Both the position numbers and the translations under genes were made by a program. Below are positions 9,561 through 18,610 of a stretch of DNA of 64,000 nucleotides, piece after piece. Source of the stretch: Paenibacillus alvei DSM 29 (lineage in GTDB: Bacteria; Bacillota; Bacilli; Paenibacillales; Paenibacillaceae). The notes under the pieces were generated by a model that searched no databases, had not been told where the DNA came from, and worked only from the letters and a program-made list of their open reading frames with translations. Where the stretch lies: contig NZ_AMBZ01000001.1 of the NCBI RefSeq assembly GCF_000293805.1, positions 400,001-464,000 on the forward strand, in the 5' to 3' direction. How positions within the stretch are numbered: position 1 is the first letter of the stretch; each line of letters opens with the position of its first letter.

Positions 9561-10367
9561 ATGTCTAAATTACTCGTATCGCCACAACCAAGAGATGAGC
9601 AAGGCAGGGTCATTTCCGTTACGCCGCAAAGCGCAGGCTGGAAGTACGTAGGATTCGAGCTGTATTCGCTGCAGCCGGGCGAAACACTGCAAAACGATAC
9701 AAATGAGCAGGAAGTATGCCTTGTCCTGCTGAGCGGGAAGGCTGAGGTCAGCACTTCGAAAAAATCATTCGGTATGCTTGGACAGCGCATGAGTGTATTT
9801 GAACGCATTCCTCCGTATTCGGTTTATGTGCCGAACCATGATCGATATACCGTTCAGGCCGAGACGGCCTTGGAGCTGGCTGTCTGTGCGGCCCCCGGCA
9901 AAGGAACATATCCCGCTCGCGTCATCGCACCTGATGATGTCGGTGTAGAAACACGCGGCTCCGGCAGCATTGAGCGGCATATCCATAATATTTTGCCGGA
10001 ACAAAAAGAGGCGGACAGCCTGCTCGTCGTAGAGGTGTTCACGCCAGGCGGCCATTGGTCCAGCTATCCGCCGCATAAGCACGATCAGGAAAATTTGCCG
10101 CATGAATCTTATTTGGAAGAAACCTATTACCATGAAGTCAATCCTGAGCAAGGGTTCATTATGCAGAGCGTATACAATGACGACCGTTCGCTGAATGAGA
10201 CGATAGCCGTGCCGCATCGCCACGTTGTCCTAGTTCCTGAGGGATACCACCCGGTATCCGCGCCTCCAGGATACGATTCCTATTATTTAAACGTAATGGC
10301 GGGCCCTGTGCGTACATGGAAGTTCCACAATGATCCCGAACACGAATGGCTATTTGAAAAAAAGTGA
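9561..10367 (+). CDS. iolB: 5-deoxy-glucuronate isomerase IolB
   Basis: 268 residues, the usual IolB length. The enzyme isomerises 5-deoxy-glucuronate to 2-deoxy-5-keto-gluconate and has a double cupin fold. Conserved stretches include GWKYVGFELYSLQPGE, RHIHNILPEQKEADSLLVVE, SSYPPHKHDQ and the metal-binding LEETYYHEV, with HRHVVLVPEGYHPVSAPPGY near the end. AAGGAGG precedes the ATG at 9561. It completes the catabolic set iolA-B-C-D-E-G-J within the window. Confidence 0.95.
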   Translation: MSKLLVSPQPRDEQGRVISVTPQSAGWKYVGFELYSLQPGETLQNDTNEQEVCLVLLSGKAEVSTSKKSFGMLGQRMSVFERIPPYSVYVPNHDRYTVQAETALELAVCAAPGKGTYPARVIAPDDVGVETRGSGSIERHIHNILPEQKEADSLLVVEVFTPGGHWSSYPPHKHDQENLPHESYLEETYYHEVNPEQGFIMQSVYNDDRSLNETIAVPHRHVVLVPEGYHPVSAPPGYDSYYLNVMAGPVRTWKFHNDPEHEWLFEKK

Positions 10368-10398
10368 TGCTGCCGCTTATTTCGAGCAGTCTCTTACA

Positions 10399-10430
10399 GG
10401 AGAATGGCGTAGTCCATTCTCCTTTTGTTG
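10399..10430 (+). terminator. Terminator after iolB
   Basis: GGAGAATGG and CCATTCTCC form a perfect 9-bp stem with a 6-base loop, followed by TTTTGTTG. It separates iolB from the LacI-type regulator gene, which would therefore have its own promoter; TATAAT at 10431-10436 is a possible -10 but no clear -35 was seen. Confidence 0.75.
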
Positions 10431-10491
10431 TATAATGAGAAATAAAGAGAAGACATACGCAAGAAGTGCGAAGAACGATGAGGAGTTATCT

Positions 10492-11487
10492 ATGAAATCA
10501 ACTATTTACGACGTAGCCAAGGCGGCTGGCGTATCCATTGCCACCGTATCGAAGGTCGTCAATCAAACAGGCAATATCAGTGTCAAAACGCGTGAGCGCG
10601 TCCTTCATATTATGAAAGAACTGCAATACCAGCCAAGTGTAGTTGCTTCCGCGTTAACCGGGAAGAAAACGTCCACCTTCGGCCTGCTTATCTCCGATCT
10701 GGCCAACCCCTTCTTCGCTGAGGTTGCCCGCAATCTCGAGGATCAAGCACAAGCCGCCGGATACAGTATTGTCATGTGCAGCACAGACAATAAGGATGAT
10801 AAAGGAATGAATTATATTTCCCTTCTGCAGCGCAAGCAAATTGACGGACTTATCATTGCCTGCCAATTTACGAAATGGTCGCATCTTGAAGACTATATTA
10901 CCGAAAGTCTCCCCATCGTGCTATTCTCCAAAGACATCACATCCCTGACCATGCACACCGTGACCGTGGATGACTTTAAAGGCGGCTACGAAGCGATTCG
11001 CCACTTGCTCCAGTTAGGACATGCCGATATCGGCATCATTACAGAGGACAGCCCAAGCGGAGAGCATCGGGTTCGCGGCGCCAAGCAAGCGATGAAGGAT
11101 GCAGGAATCGAGCCGAACGAACAATGGATCACAGTCGTCCACTCGTCTGTCGCAGAAGGATGTTCTGGCGCAAATCAAATACTGCAGCAGCCTTCCCGTC
11201 CGACTGCGATATTCACCTGCAACGATTTGCTAGCCGTTGGAGCTATGCAGTCTGCTCACCAGATCGGCTTGCAGGTTCCTAACGACTTGTCCATCATCGG
11301 ATTCGACGATACAATCCTATCTCAAATCGTTGTGCCGCGTCTCACGACGATTGCACAGCCAATTCCCGATATGGCCAAGGAAACGATTCAATTGCTGCTC
11401 CGTCAAGCAGACACTCCGGACATGCCAAAGCAAAAGATCGTATTCCAGCCACAATTGGTCTCGGGAGATTCTACACAATTGCGTTAA
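10492..11487 (+). CDS. LacI-family transcriptional regulator, probable inositol-locus repressor
   Basis: 331 residues. The N-terminal helix-turn-helix STIYDVAKAAGVSIATVSKVVN (residues 3-24) and hinge region YQPSVVASALTGKKT are typical LacI/GalR, followed by a periplasmic-binding-protein-like ligand domain (TFGLLISDLANPFFAEVARN; FTCNDLLAVGAMQSA; LSIIGFDD). The open frame extends back to 10330, but GAGGAG lies 7 bases before the ATG at 10492. Bacillus subtilis uses a DeoR-type IolR instead; here no DeoR gene is visible, and LacI-type operators sit on both iol promoters, so this protein is the likely regulator. That link is inference. Confidence 0.9.
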   Translation: MKSTIYDVAKAAGVSIATVSKVVNQTGNISVKTRERVLHIMKELQYQPSVVASALTGKKTSTFGLLISDLANPFFAEVARNLEDQAQAAGYSIVMCSTDNKDDKGMNYISLLQRKQIDGLIIACQFTKWSHLEDYITESLPIVLFSKDITSLTMHTVTVDDFKGGYEAIRHLLQLGHADIGIITEDSPSGEHRVRGAKQAMKDAGIEPNEQWITVVHSSVAEGCSGANQILQQPSRPTAIFTCNDLLAVGAMQSAHQIGLQVPNDLSIIGFDDTILSQIVVPRLTTIAQPIPDMAKETIQLLLRQADTPDMPKQKIVFQPQLVSGDSTQLR

Positions 11488-11546
11488 ACTGACAGGAATG
11501 ATCCTACAAGCAAATTTCATAGTCGATAGTTTAGCTTAGACACGAA

Positions 11547-11582
11547 AAGAGTCGTAAGGATTCAACAACCCCTACGACTCTT
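11547..11582. terminator. Bidirectional terminator between the LacI gene and ade
   Basis: AAGAGTCGTA and TACGACTCTT form a perfect 10-bp stem. The leftward transcript (ade) runs into TTTTCG; the rightward side has only TT. It lies between convergent genes. Confidence 0.7.
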
Positions 11583-11616
11583 CACCTATAAAAGACTCCC
11601 TAGCAGCCGATACGAT

Positions 11617-13335
11617 TCAGGCTTTTTCCACGATCAGAGGAACAACCCGTCCAGCATGAACATCAATCAATCCCAAATCCGTTAGCTTCAGCGCCGGACT
11701 TACCGGCAAGGAATGCGTACACAGCGACATAATCGGGTTGTAATGCTCGTAGCCGAGTGATTCCATCGCCTCGCGCAGCCGCTTCACGGCTTGTCCGAAC
11801 TCTTCGAATGGCTCCTCTGACAAAATGCCGCCTACAGGCAGCGGAATATGTGCAATCACCTTGCCATCATCAACGACACAGAAGCCGCCCTGATCCGCAA
11901 TGACTGTATTGGCCGCAAGCGCCATGTCTGCCTGTGAATGACCTACGACAAGCAGGTTGTGATTGTCATGGGAATACGTCGTCGCAATCGCTCCGCGCTT
12001 AATCGTGTTGCCCGTAATGAATCCATAAGCACGGTTGCCGTTCTTGCCATAACGTTCGAAGGTAGCAATTAACCCATACGGACTTTCCTGCCACTTCAAT
12101 TCCCCATCAGCTACACGTACCGGTTCATGCAGTTCCTTTGTATTCGTCGTTCCGTTCAACACCTGCATAACGCGGCAGAGATACTCGCCATCAGCAGCCT
12201 CTGCAGCTACCCGGAAATCTTCTGTCGTAAGCTTCTGCAGCTTCACGCTCTCATAGAAATGAGGCGGAAATTGGCGCTCTTCGCGCTCTTGCACATAGTC
12301 TGTATCTGCCTCATAAGCCAAACAGCCGTGCTTATATACCGATGCAATGCGGAATTGCTCAACGTCGCTGAGCAGCACGAAGTCCGCCACTTTATTCGGT
12401 GCAATTGCGCCGCGATCGTACAAGCGCATCCGTCTGGCTGGCGTATACGTCGCCGCATAAATCGCGCGTTCTGGCTTCATGCCCATTGCCATCGCCTTTT
12501 TGACTAGATGATTTAAATGACCGTCCTGAACGAAGGTATCCGCCATGACGTCATCCGTTACGAAGCAGAACAGCTCTGCAACATCCTCATGAATGAGTAC
12601 ATCCATAATGTCCGGTGTCATCGACTTCTCCTGAATCTCCAGGAACATGCCGTTCGCCATCCGATCGCGCATGCTGTCAACGGCCTGCTCGGTATGATCG
12701 GAGTCTACTCCCGCAAACATGAAGCGTGCCAATTCCAGATCAACCAGCTTCTTCGGCGTATGCCCTTCGATAACGAGGTTCGGATAATTGGTACGGATAT
12801 GGTGCAGAATGCGGTTCGTTTTGCAGTCCGGATCGCGCAGAACATCGACCGAGTTCATAATCTCTCCCAAGCATACAACCCGCTCATCCTTCAGCAGCTC
12901 ATCAATATCCGCAATGTCAATTTCCCCGCCTGTAGTCTCCAGCGGCGTTGCAGGCACCGAGCTCGGAATTGCATATAAGATGTCCGCCGTGCAGCCCTTG
13001 CTTGCATTGATCATTTCCTTCACGCCTTCAACGCCGAACACGTTCGCCATCTCATGCGGCTCGGATACAATCGTCGTGACTCCGTTTTGAATAAGGCCAT
13101 GCGAGAACGTCTGGGGCGTAACCATCGTGCTCTCAATATGAAGATGGATATCGACGAGGCCTGGAATCATATACTTACCCGTTCCGTCCACGATCTGAGC
13201 CACCTCGAATGTATCCATTCCGCGAGCGCCAATGTAGAGGAATCGCCCATCCTTAATGGCGGCATTGCCTTGTATGAATCGTTTCAAATACACGTTGTAC
13301 ACACTGACGTTCGTTACCAACAAATCTATCTTCAC
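11617..13335 (-). CDS. ade: Adenine deaminase
   Basis: 572 residues from the GTG at 13335, close to the roughly 577 of Bacillus adenine deaminase. The enzyme converts adenine to hypoxanthine in purine salvage. The amidohydrolase metal motif is in PGLVDIHLHIESTMVTP (about residues 60-76), with SEPHEMANVFGVEG, the carboxylate ligand in CLGEIMN, EGHTPKK, and FVTDDVMADT later on. GAGGAG is 8 bases before the GTG. An ATG at 13440 would extend it by 35 residues, but those come from the intergenic repeat and are rejected. It is the last gene of the leftward purine cluster. Confidence 0.93.
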   Translation of the reverse strand: MKIDLLVTNVSVYNVYLKRFIQGNAAIKDGRFLYIGARGMDTFEVAQIVDGTGKYMIPGLVDIHLHIESTMVTPQTFSHGLIQNGVTTIVSEPHEMANVFGVEGVKEMINASKGCTADILYAIPSSVPATPLETTGGEIDIADIDELLKDERVVCLGEIMNSVDVLRDPDCKTNRILHHIRTNYPNLVIEGHTPKKLVDLELARFMFAGVDSDHTEQAVDSMRDRMANGMFLEIQEKSMTPDIMDVLIHEDVAELFCFVTDDVMADTFVQDGHLNHLVKKAMAMGMKPERAIYAATYTPARRMRLYDRGAIAPNKVADFVLLSDVEQFRIASVYKHGCLAYEADTDYVQEREERQFPPHFYESVKLQKLTTEDFRVAAEAADGEYLCRVMQVLNGTTNTKELHEPVRVADGELKWQESPYGLIATFERYGKNGNRAYGFITGNTIKRGAIATTYSHDNHNLLVVGHSQADMALAANTVIADQGGFCVVDDGKVIAHIPLPVGGILSEEPFEEFGQAVKRLREAMESLGYEHYNPIMSLCTHSLPVSPALKLTDLGLIDVHAGRVVPLIVEKA

Positions 13336-13372
13336 GTTTCCACTCCTCGCTGTCCTTCGTTGGTATAGAGGT

Positions 13373-13539
13373 AGTTCAAAAAAACACTTTTGATCACGAA
13401 GTGATACGGGAAGTAGCCCCGCGTCGAATCTTGCATTCACTCTCGAAGTCCGCTGCTCATGTAGTCTAGCCTACACTCCGCTGCTCCTTCTTCGAGTTCT
13501 TGCAACCTTCTTGGTGCTGAAAAGCGTCTTTTTTGAACA
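13373..13539 (+). repeat. Intergenic repeat copy 1, bounded by AGTTCAAAAAA / TTTTTTGAACA
   Basis: The element begins AGTTCAAAAAA and ends TTTTTTGAACA, so its ends form an inverted repeat. Its interior shares long blocks with the reverse complement of 18611-18897: CTTTTGATCACGAAGTG, CGAATCTTGCATTCAC, CTGCTCATGTAGT, CCGCTGCTCCTT and GGTGCTGAAAAGCG. It lies between the ABC ATPase gene and ade. Confidence 0.8.
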
Positions 13540-13546
13540 TGTACTA

Positions 13547-14656
13547 TTAATTTGAACTTCTCACCAATACGACCTTTTCCTTCGGCAATACAAGCTTCAC
13601 GGCTGTACCGCGTTCGAATGGCGTCTCCATTTCGCGATTTACCGTGAATTCGCCGAGCGGCGTTTCGACGATGTATTGATAGCTGCGACCGAGGAAGGTG
13701 CTGATTTTAACTTGACCGGCAATCAAGTTCCGTCCCGCTTCCACATCCTCAGCCGTTAAGCCGCCAATCCCGGCCGTACATTCGCTATCCGTAACTACCA
13801 GGAGATCATCCGGACGAATAGCGCCCTTCATCGAGCTGGACAATGGATGGCCCGAGCGATGGATGACCTGCATTCTCGTCCCTTCTGCGCCATGTATCAT
13901 AATGGCTCTCCCATCATCATGCATTTCGCCAATGTCAATGAAGTTGTTGAAGCCGATGAACTGGGCAACGAATTCCGTAGCCGGGTATTTATAAATGTTT
14001 GCTGGCGCATCCAGTTGCTCAATGACGCCTTTGTTCATGATGGCAACTTTATCTGAGATGGAGAAGCACTCCTCTTGGTCGTGAGATACATACACGCTTG
14101 TAATCCCGAGCTGCTTCTGAATGCGGCGAATTTCTACGCGCATATTGACGCGCAGGTTCGCGTCCAGGTTACTGAGCGGTTCGTCGAACAGGAGCAGATC
14201 CGGCTGAATGACGAGCGCGCGGGCGATCGCGACGCGTTGGCGCTGCCCACCGGATAGTTCCCCGGGGAATCGCTTTTCGAAGCCTTTCAGGTCTACAACC
14301 TCCAGCATCTCATGCACGCGCTTCGCGATGGACGACTTGTCCACCTTGCGTAGCTTTAAGCCGTATGCGACATTGTCAAATACGCTCATGTGCGGGAACA
14401 GCGCATAACTCTGGAATACGAAACCGAAGTTGCGCTTATTTACCGGTACCCTTGTATAATCTTTACCTTGGAACAGGAACTTCCCGTCCTTTGCTTCCAG
14501 GAAGCCAGCAATCAGCCGCAATGTTGTCGTCTTGCCACAGCCCGATGGACCGAGCAAAGAAATCAGCTCGCCTTCATTCAGGCTCAAGTTGAAGTCTTTC
14601 AAGATCAGGTTTTTCTCGTATGCAACAGATATATTTTGAAGAGATAGCAATTCCAT
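13547..14656 (-). CDS. Polyamine/iron-type ABC importer ATPase (PotA-like)
   Basis: 369 residues. Walker A GPSGCGKTTTLR is near residue 35, Q-loop FGFVFQSYALFPH near 85, signature LSGGQRQRVAIARAL near 135, Walker B LLLFDEPLSNLDA near 155 and H-loop VSHDQEE near 190. A C-terminal regulatory (TOBE-like) domain of about 130 residues follows, as in PotA/FbpC-type ATPases. It energises the importer encoded just upstream. GGAGG is 8 bases before the ATG. Order on the strand is binding protein, nucleoside hydrolase, two permeases, ATPase, adenine deaminase, suggesting a purine-related substrate rather than a polyamine (inference). Confidence 0.9.
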   Translation of the reverse strand: MELLSLQNISVAYEKNLILKDFNLSLNEGELISLLGPSGCGKTTTLRLIAGFLEAKDGKFLFQGKDYTRVPVNKRNFGFVFQSYALFPHMSVFDNVAYGLKLRKVDKSSIAKRVHEMLEVVDLKGFEKRFPGELSGGQRQRVAIARALVIQPDLLLFDEPLSNLDANLRVNMRVEIRRIQKQLGITSVYVSHDQEECFSISDKVAIMNKGVIEQLDAPANIYKYPATEFVAQFIGFNNFIDIGEMHDDGRAIMIHGAEGTRMQVIHRSGHPLSSSMKGAIRPDDLLVVTDSECTAGIGGLTAEDVEAGRNLIAGQVKISTFLGRSYQYIVETPLGEFTVNREMETPFERGTAVKLVLPKEKVVLVRSSN

Positions 14657-14678
14657 GATCGTTGGCCTCCGATGTATG

Positions 14679-15470
14679 CTAGTTATTTTTCGTGAAGTAG
14701 GAGAGTCCCATTAAGCGTTCAATGGAGAACATAAGCAATGCTGTAATGACCATTAGCAGCACCGAAATCGCAGCAATCGTCGGGTCAAAGTAATTTTCGA
14801 CGTATGTCAGCATTTGAATTGGCAACGTGCTGACCCCTGGTCCTGTCATGAACACGGAAATATCTACGTTGTTGAACGATTCCAGGAACGCGAGCAGAAC
14901 ACCCGCGATAAGACCGGAACGAATGTTAGGCAGTACAACCGTAAAGAATGTTTGCAACCGGCTCGCACCTAAGCTCATGGACGCTTCTTCAACGGAATAG
15001 TCGAAGTTCGCCAAGCTCGATGCAATGACGCGAATGATAAATGGCAGCATGAGCACGATGTGCCCGATCAGCAAGCTTGTATAGACGGGCAATTCGAATT
15101 TCACAACTAAATACTTCAGCATCGTGAAGCCGAGCACGACCCCAGGAATCAAAATCGGCGAAATAAAGATTGCATTGAGCAGTCCCTTGCCCTTGAACTG
15201 ATAGCGGCTTAGCGCATAAGCAGCAGGAACGCCGAGCAAAAGCGCAATCAGGTTGCCGACCAGCGCGACGATGATCGTAACTTTGAACGTGGACAAAAAC
15301 ATTTCGACATCAAAAATATTGCGATACCATTTCAACGAGAAGCCTTCTGGCGGGAACTTCAGTACCGAACCCTCTCCAAAAGACGTTGCCATAATAATGA
15401 TGAGCGGCCCGAGCAAAAAGAGAAACACCAATCCCGTAAATACGGCGAGTCCGCGATGTTGTTCTTTCAT
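14679..15470 (-). CDS. ABC importer permease (PotC-like)
   Basis: 263 residues with about six membrane segments. The EAA-type cytoplasmic loop reads EEASMSLGASRLQTFFTVVLPNIRSGLIAG, which contacts the ATPase. Topology and length fit PotC-type inner-membrane components of polyamine-family importers. It starts 16 bases after the stop of the partner permease and ends 22 bases before the ATPase start. Confidence 0.9.
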   Translation of the reverse strand: MKEQHRGLAVFTGLVFLFLLGPLIIIMATSFGEGSVLKFPPEGFSLKWYRNIFDVEMFLSTFKVTIIVALVGNLIALLLGVPAAYALSRYQFKGKGLLNAIFISPILIPGVVLGFTMLKYLVVKFELPVYTSLLIGHIVLMLPFIIRVIASSLANFDYSVEEASMSLGASRLQTFFTVVLPNIRSGLIAGVLLAFLESFNNVDISVFMTGPGVSTLPIQMLTYVENYFDPTIAAISVLLMVITALLMFSIERLMGLSYFTKNN

Positions 15471-15486
15471 AAGAAGTTAACCCCCG

Positions 15487-16305
15487 TTATCCCTTCGGAT
15501 TCAATTTGCGAGCGAGCTGATTCATAAGACCGATAATGATGAAAGTAACGACAATCATGACGGTCGCAATAATCGAAGCCATATCCCAATCGTTGAGCGT
15601 CATTGCATTCTGATACAGGAACGTGGCGACGACTCGCTGCTTGCCGCCGAGCAGTTGCGGCGTCGTATACGCCGTTAGACTGCCAACGAATACGAGAATG
15701 CTGCCGACGATAAGACCCGGCACGCACAGCGGCACGATGACGGTCATAAAGCCCTTCATGCGTGATGCGCCAAGACTTGATGAAGCATTCAACAGGTCGC
15801 CGTCAATGTTCTCCATAACACCAACGAGGGAAATAATCATAAGCGGTAAAAACAGATGAATGAGACCGATCATCATTGCGGTTGGCGTATACATGATTTT
15901 TAACGGCTCATCAATCAATCCAATGCTGGTCAACAGCTGATTCACCAAGCCGTTCTTACCGAGAATGACCATCCAGCTGAAGGAGCGCACAATCGCACTG
16001 GTCATGAGTGGGAAGATTGCGAGCGCCAGCAGGATTCCTTTGATGCGAGCCCTCTGTCTTGAAATATAGTAAGCAGCAGGGAATCCAATCAAAATGCAGG
16101 CAAATGTTGTGACGACACTGACCTGCAGCGTAGTGCCCAATATTTTCAGCATGTATGGATCACCGAGCAGCTTTACATAACCGTCAATTGTAAATTGTCC
16201 TTCACGGAAGAAGGTTGAGCCAATCGTCATAAAAATCGGGATGATCATGAACAAGGTCAAGAATACGAGTCCCGGAAGCAGCAGCCATACGAATGGTTTT
16301 TTCAT
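15487..16305 (-). CDS. ABC importer permease (PotB-like)
   Basis: 272 residues, about six membrane segments, opening MKKPFVWLLLPGLVFLTLFM. The EAA-type loop is LLNASSSLGASRMKGFMTVIVPLCVPGLIVG. PotB-type partner of the PotC-like permease. CAGGAGACG precedes the ATG. It begins 27 bases after the nucleoside hydrolase stop. Confidence 0.9.
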   Translation of the reverse strand: MKKPFVWLLLPGLVFLTLFMIIPIFMTIGSTFFREGQFTIDGYVKLLGDPYMLKILGTTLQVSVVTTFACILIGFPAAYYISRQRARIKGILLALAIFPLMTSAIVRSFSWMVILGKNGLVNQLLTSIGLIDEPLKIMYTPTAMMIGLIHLFLPLMIISLVGVMENIDGDLLNASSSLGASRMKGFMTVIVPLCVPGLIVGSILVFVGSLTAYTTPQLLGGKQRVVATFLYQNAMTLNDWDMASIIATVMIVVTFIIIGLMNQLARKLNPKG

Positions 16306-16332
16306 CAGTTCGTCTCCTGTTTCTCTTGATGT

Positions 16333-17352
16333 CTAAGCTTGCAATACGGAGATAAAACGATCCATGAACGTTTCTCCATCTACCTCTACACATACATTTG
16401 CGTTTGGCTCCCGGCCAAGGCGATTCTGAACGTCGCACACAGTTTGCCCGTCGCACAGGTCGCTTCGTGTCTCAACGTCCACATAATAGCGGCGCATCTT
16501 GACGACACTGGTGTCGATCACGATATAGGCAGCGAGCGGATCGTGCATCGCGCACGCCTCTACACCGTTGCGCATTCGGTAACGCTCCATGTACTGTGCC
16601 GTACATGTACGGACAAAACCTCCAAGCGGTGTGGAATCGAGCTTCTCCAAATGCTCTGGCCGCAGCAGCGCCTGACGCGTCACATCCAGACCGACGAGGG
16701 TCAGGTCGAAGCCCGCGTGCAGCACCATTTTGGCCGCTTCCGGGTCAACGTAGATGTTGTATTCCGCCACCGGCGTAACGTTGCCGAACGTTTGCACCGC
16801 GCCCCCCATCACGACAACCCGCTTAACGAGCTGCGGCAATTCAGGGCATGCCCGCAAGGCAATTGCCAGATTGGTGAGCGGCGCTGTCATCAGAAGTGTC
16901 AGCTCACCCGGACGCTTCTTCGCTTCTTCAATGATGAACTGTGCTGCATGCAGCAGCCCTTCCTCCAGCTCCGGTGGACTCGTATCGGATAGCGCTCCTC
17001 CCAAGCCATCATTGCCGTGTACGGCGTGCTCGAAAAATGTGGAGCGCATCAATGGCTCGTTGGCCCCCGGAATGATTGGAACATTGCGGATGGAGAGATC
17101 GGCTATTCCATTGCCCTCTCCTGCATTCGACCGTTCATTTTGAACGTCCAATTGTTGCAGCATATGCATAACTTTCCGTGTATTTAACGTTGCTTGTGAG
17201 AGCGAGACATTACCGTTCACTGTCGTCACGCCAACAAGATCTACTTGCTTGCTTTTCCAAATTAACGCTAATGCGAGTGCATCATCTACGCCCGTATCTA
17301 CATCCATAATGACGGGAATCTGCTTCGAGTTAGCGGTATTCTTCTGCAGCAT
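16333..17352 (-). CDS. Inosine-uridine preferring nucleoside hydrolase family protein
   Basis: 339 residues. The enzyme family cleaves ribonucleosides to base and ribose. The calcium/ribose-binding signature DVDTGVDDALALAL is at about residues 17-30, and VVMGGAVQTFGNVTPVAEYNIYVDPEAA and the later AMHDPLAAYIVID region carry other conserved active-site positions. No signal peptide is seen, so it acts in the cytoplasm. Its place between a binding protein and two permeases suggests that imported purine nucleosides are cut here and the adenine deaminated by the downstream Ade. GGAGG lies 9 bases before the ATG. Confidence 0.92.
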   Translation of the reverse strand: MLQKNTANSKQIPVIMDVDTGVDDALALALIWKSKQVDLVGVTTVNGNVSLSQATLNTRKVMHMLQQLDVQNERSNAGEGNGIADLSIRNVPIIPGANEPLMRSTFFEHAVHGNDGLGGALSDTSPPELEEGLLHAAQFIIEEAKKRPGELTLLMTAPLTNLAIALRACPELPQLVKRVVVMGGAVQTFGNVTPVAEYNIYVDPEAAKMVLHAGFDLTLVGLDVTRQALLRPEHLEKLDSTPLGGFVRTCTAQYMERYRMRNGVEACAMHDPLAAYIVIDTSVVKMRRYYVDVETRSDLCDGQTVCDVQNRLGREPNANVCVEVDGETFMDRFISVLQA

Positions 17353-17382
17353 AATACCAGCCTCCTGACTGCTGTTGGGAAT

Positions 17383-17415
17383 AAAAAAGGAGGGTGCGAT
17401 AAACGGCAGCCCTCC
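17383..17415 (-). terminator. Intra-operon terminator between binding protein and nucleoside hydrolase genes
   Basis: In the leftward direction GGAGGG and CCCTCC form a 6-bp GC stem with a 15-base loop followed by T6. Being inside the cluster it probably attenuates transcription, giving more binding protein than enzyme and permeases. Confidence 0.7.
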
Positions 17416-17427
17416 TCTTTCTGAGGA

Positions 17428-17493
17428 AGTTCAAAAAAGTACCTTGTCGCCATGAAGTCGTCTTCCCTGCTGCAACGTATACGTTTTTGAACA
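17428..17493 (+). repeat. Intergenic repeat, short copy
   Basis: Begins AGTTCAAAAAA and ends TTTTTGAACA like copy 1, with only about 45 bases between. It looks like an internally deleted or minimal form of the same element and sits just after the binding-protein gene. Confidence 0.65.
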
Positions 17494-17509
17494 TTCGCTA
17501 TTTTGGACT

Positions 17510-18561
17510 TTACTCGATTTCACGGTTCCAGCGGTCAATCCAACCGCTCATTTCTTTGTTCACTTTACGAAGGTCAAGCGTCTTTAGGTTCTCAACGACA
17601 TCTGGGCCATATGTTAAGCCTTTTGCCTCGTCAGCTGTCAGCTTCACTTCTTTGTTCGTTGGCGAATCGACGCGAGCCTTGGCATTCGCTTCTTGTACTT
17701 GCTTGCTCAAGTGCCAGTTAATGAACTTTTCTGCCAGCTCTTTATGTTTCGAGCCTTTTACAATGTTGACCGTGTTCAACAGCGCATACGCGCCTTCTTT
17801 TGGCGTTACGTACTTGGCGGATGGCAGAGCTTCCGTCAGGCTGCCCAAGAATGTATCCTGCATTGGCGCAGCTACAACTTCACCTTGTGCGAACATATTT
17901 ACCAAATCCGCGGACTTGGAGTAATACTTCACGACGCCAGGATTAATTTCTTTCATCGCTTTGAAAGCCGCTTCCGTATCCATGTCTTTGCTGCCCGCTA
18001 CCTTCGACGCAAAATCCATCATCATAGGCCCTGTCGTAATCGTAATGTTTGGCAGGGCAATTTTATTTTTAATTCAGGCTTCCACAGGTCGCTCCATGAT
18101 TCAATCGGCGTTTTTGCTTCATCGCTGTTTACAGCAAGCCCAAGCTGCGCTACCGTATGCGCTGGGCCATAGTCCTCACCGATCGGCGCTTTGGCGATAC
18201 CATATAGCTGCTCGATGTTCGGAATGTTTTTCCGATCGATTTTCTCGAACAAGCCTTCCTCCGCACCTTGCAGCGCATAGTAATCAGACAAGTAGATCAG
18301 GTCCACCTTCGAGCTGCCTTGGCGAATTTTGTTCAAGCGATCCGTGTTGTTCCCGATTTCCGTCACGATCTTAACGTTATACTCTTTCTCGAACGGTTCG
18401 TACACGTTCTTCTTCATCGCATCCTCGGCAAATCCCCATGTCGAGATGACCAATTCCGTCGGCGCTTCCTTGCCGCCTTCAGCCGCTTTGTCTCCGCCGC
18501 AGGCTGCCAGTAGCGTGCCCATCGAAAGTACGAATGCAAGTGTTAACGCTAGTTTTTTCAT
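17510..18561 (-). pseudogene. ABC importer substrate-binding lipoprotein (PotD-like), frameshifted as read
   Basis: The N-terminal half (18561-18066) starts MKKLALTLAFVLSMGTLLAAC with a lipobox cysteine at residue 21, then STWGFAEDAMKKN and DLIYLSDYYALQGAEEG, typical of the polyamine-type binding-protein family. The second half (to 17510) continues FASKVAGSKDMDTEAAFKAM to AEKFINWHLSKQVQ in another frame. The frames join perfectly if one A is added to the minus-strand A5 run at 18070-18066, restoring LKNKIALPNITITTGPMM. The full product would be about 350 residues and would be the extracellular receptor of the importer. Either a true frameshift or a sequencing error; I favour the error. Confidence 0.85.
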
Positions 18562-18610
18562 GAAGTCCCATCCCCCTGATGCCATTCTAAGTTGAGTATT
18601 TCGTGTTGTA

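Noticed and set aside
13336-13440. 35-codon N-terminal extension of adenine deaminase
   Set aside because: The extension is translated from the intergenic repeat, and a GTG with a strong ribosome site gives the normal family length.
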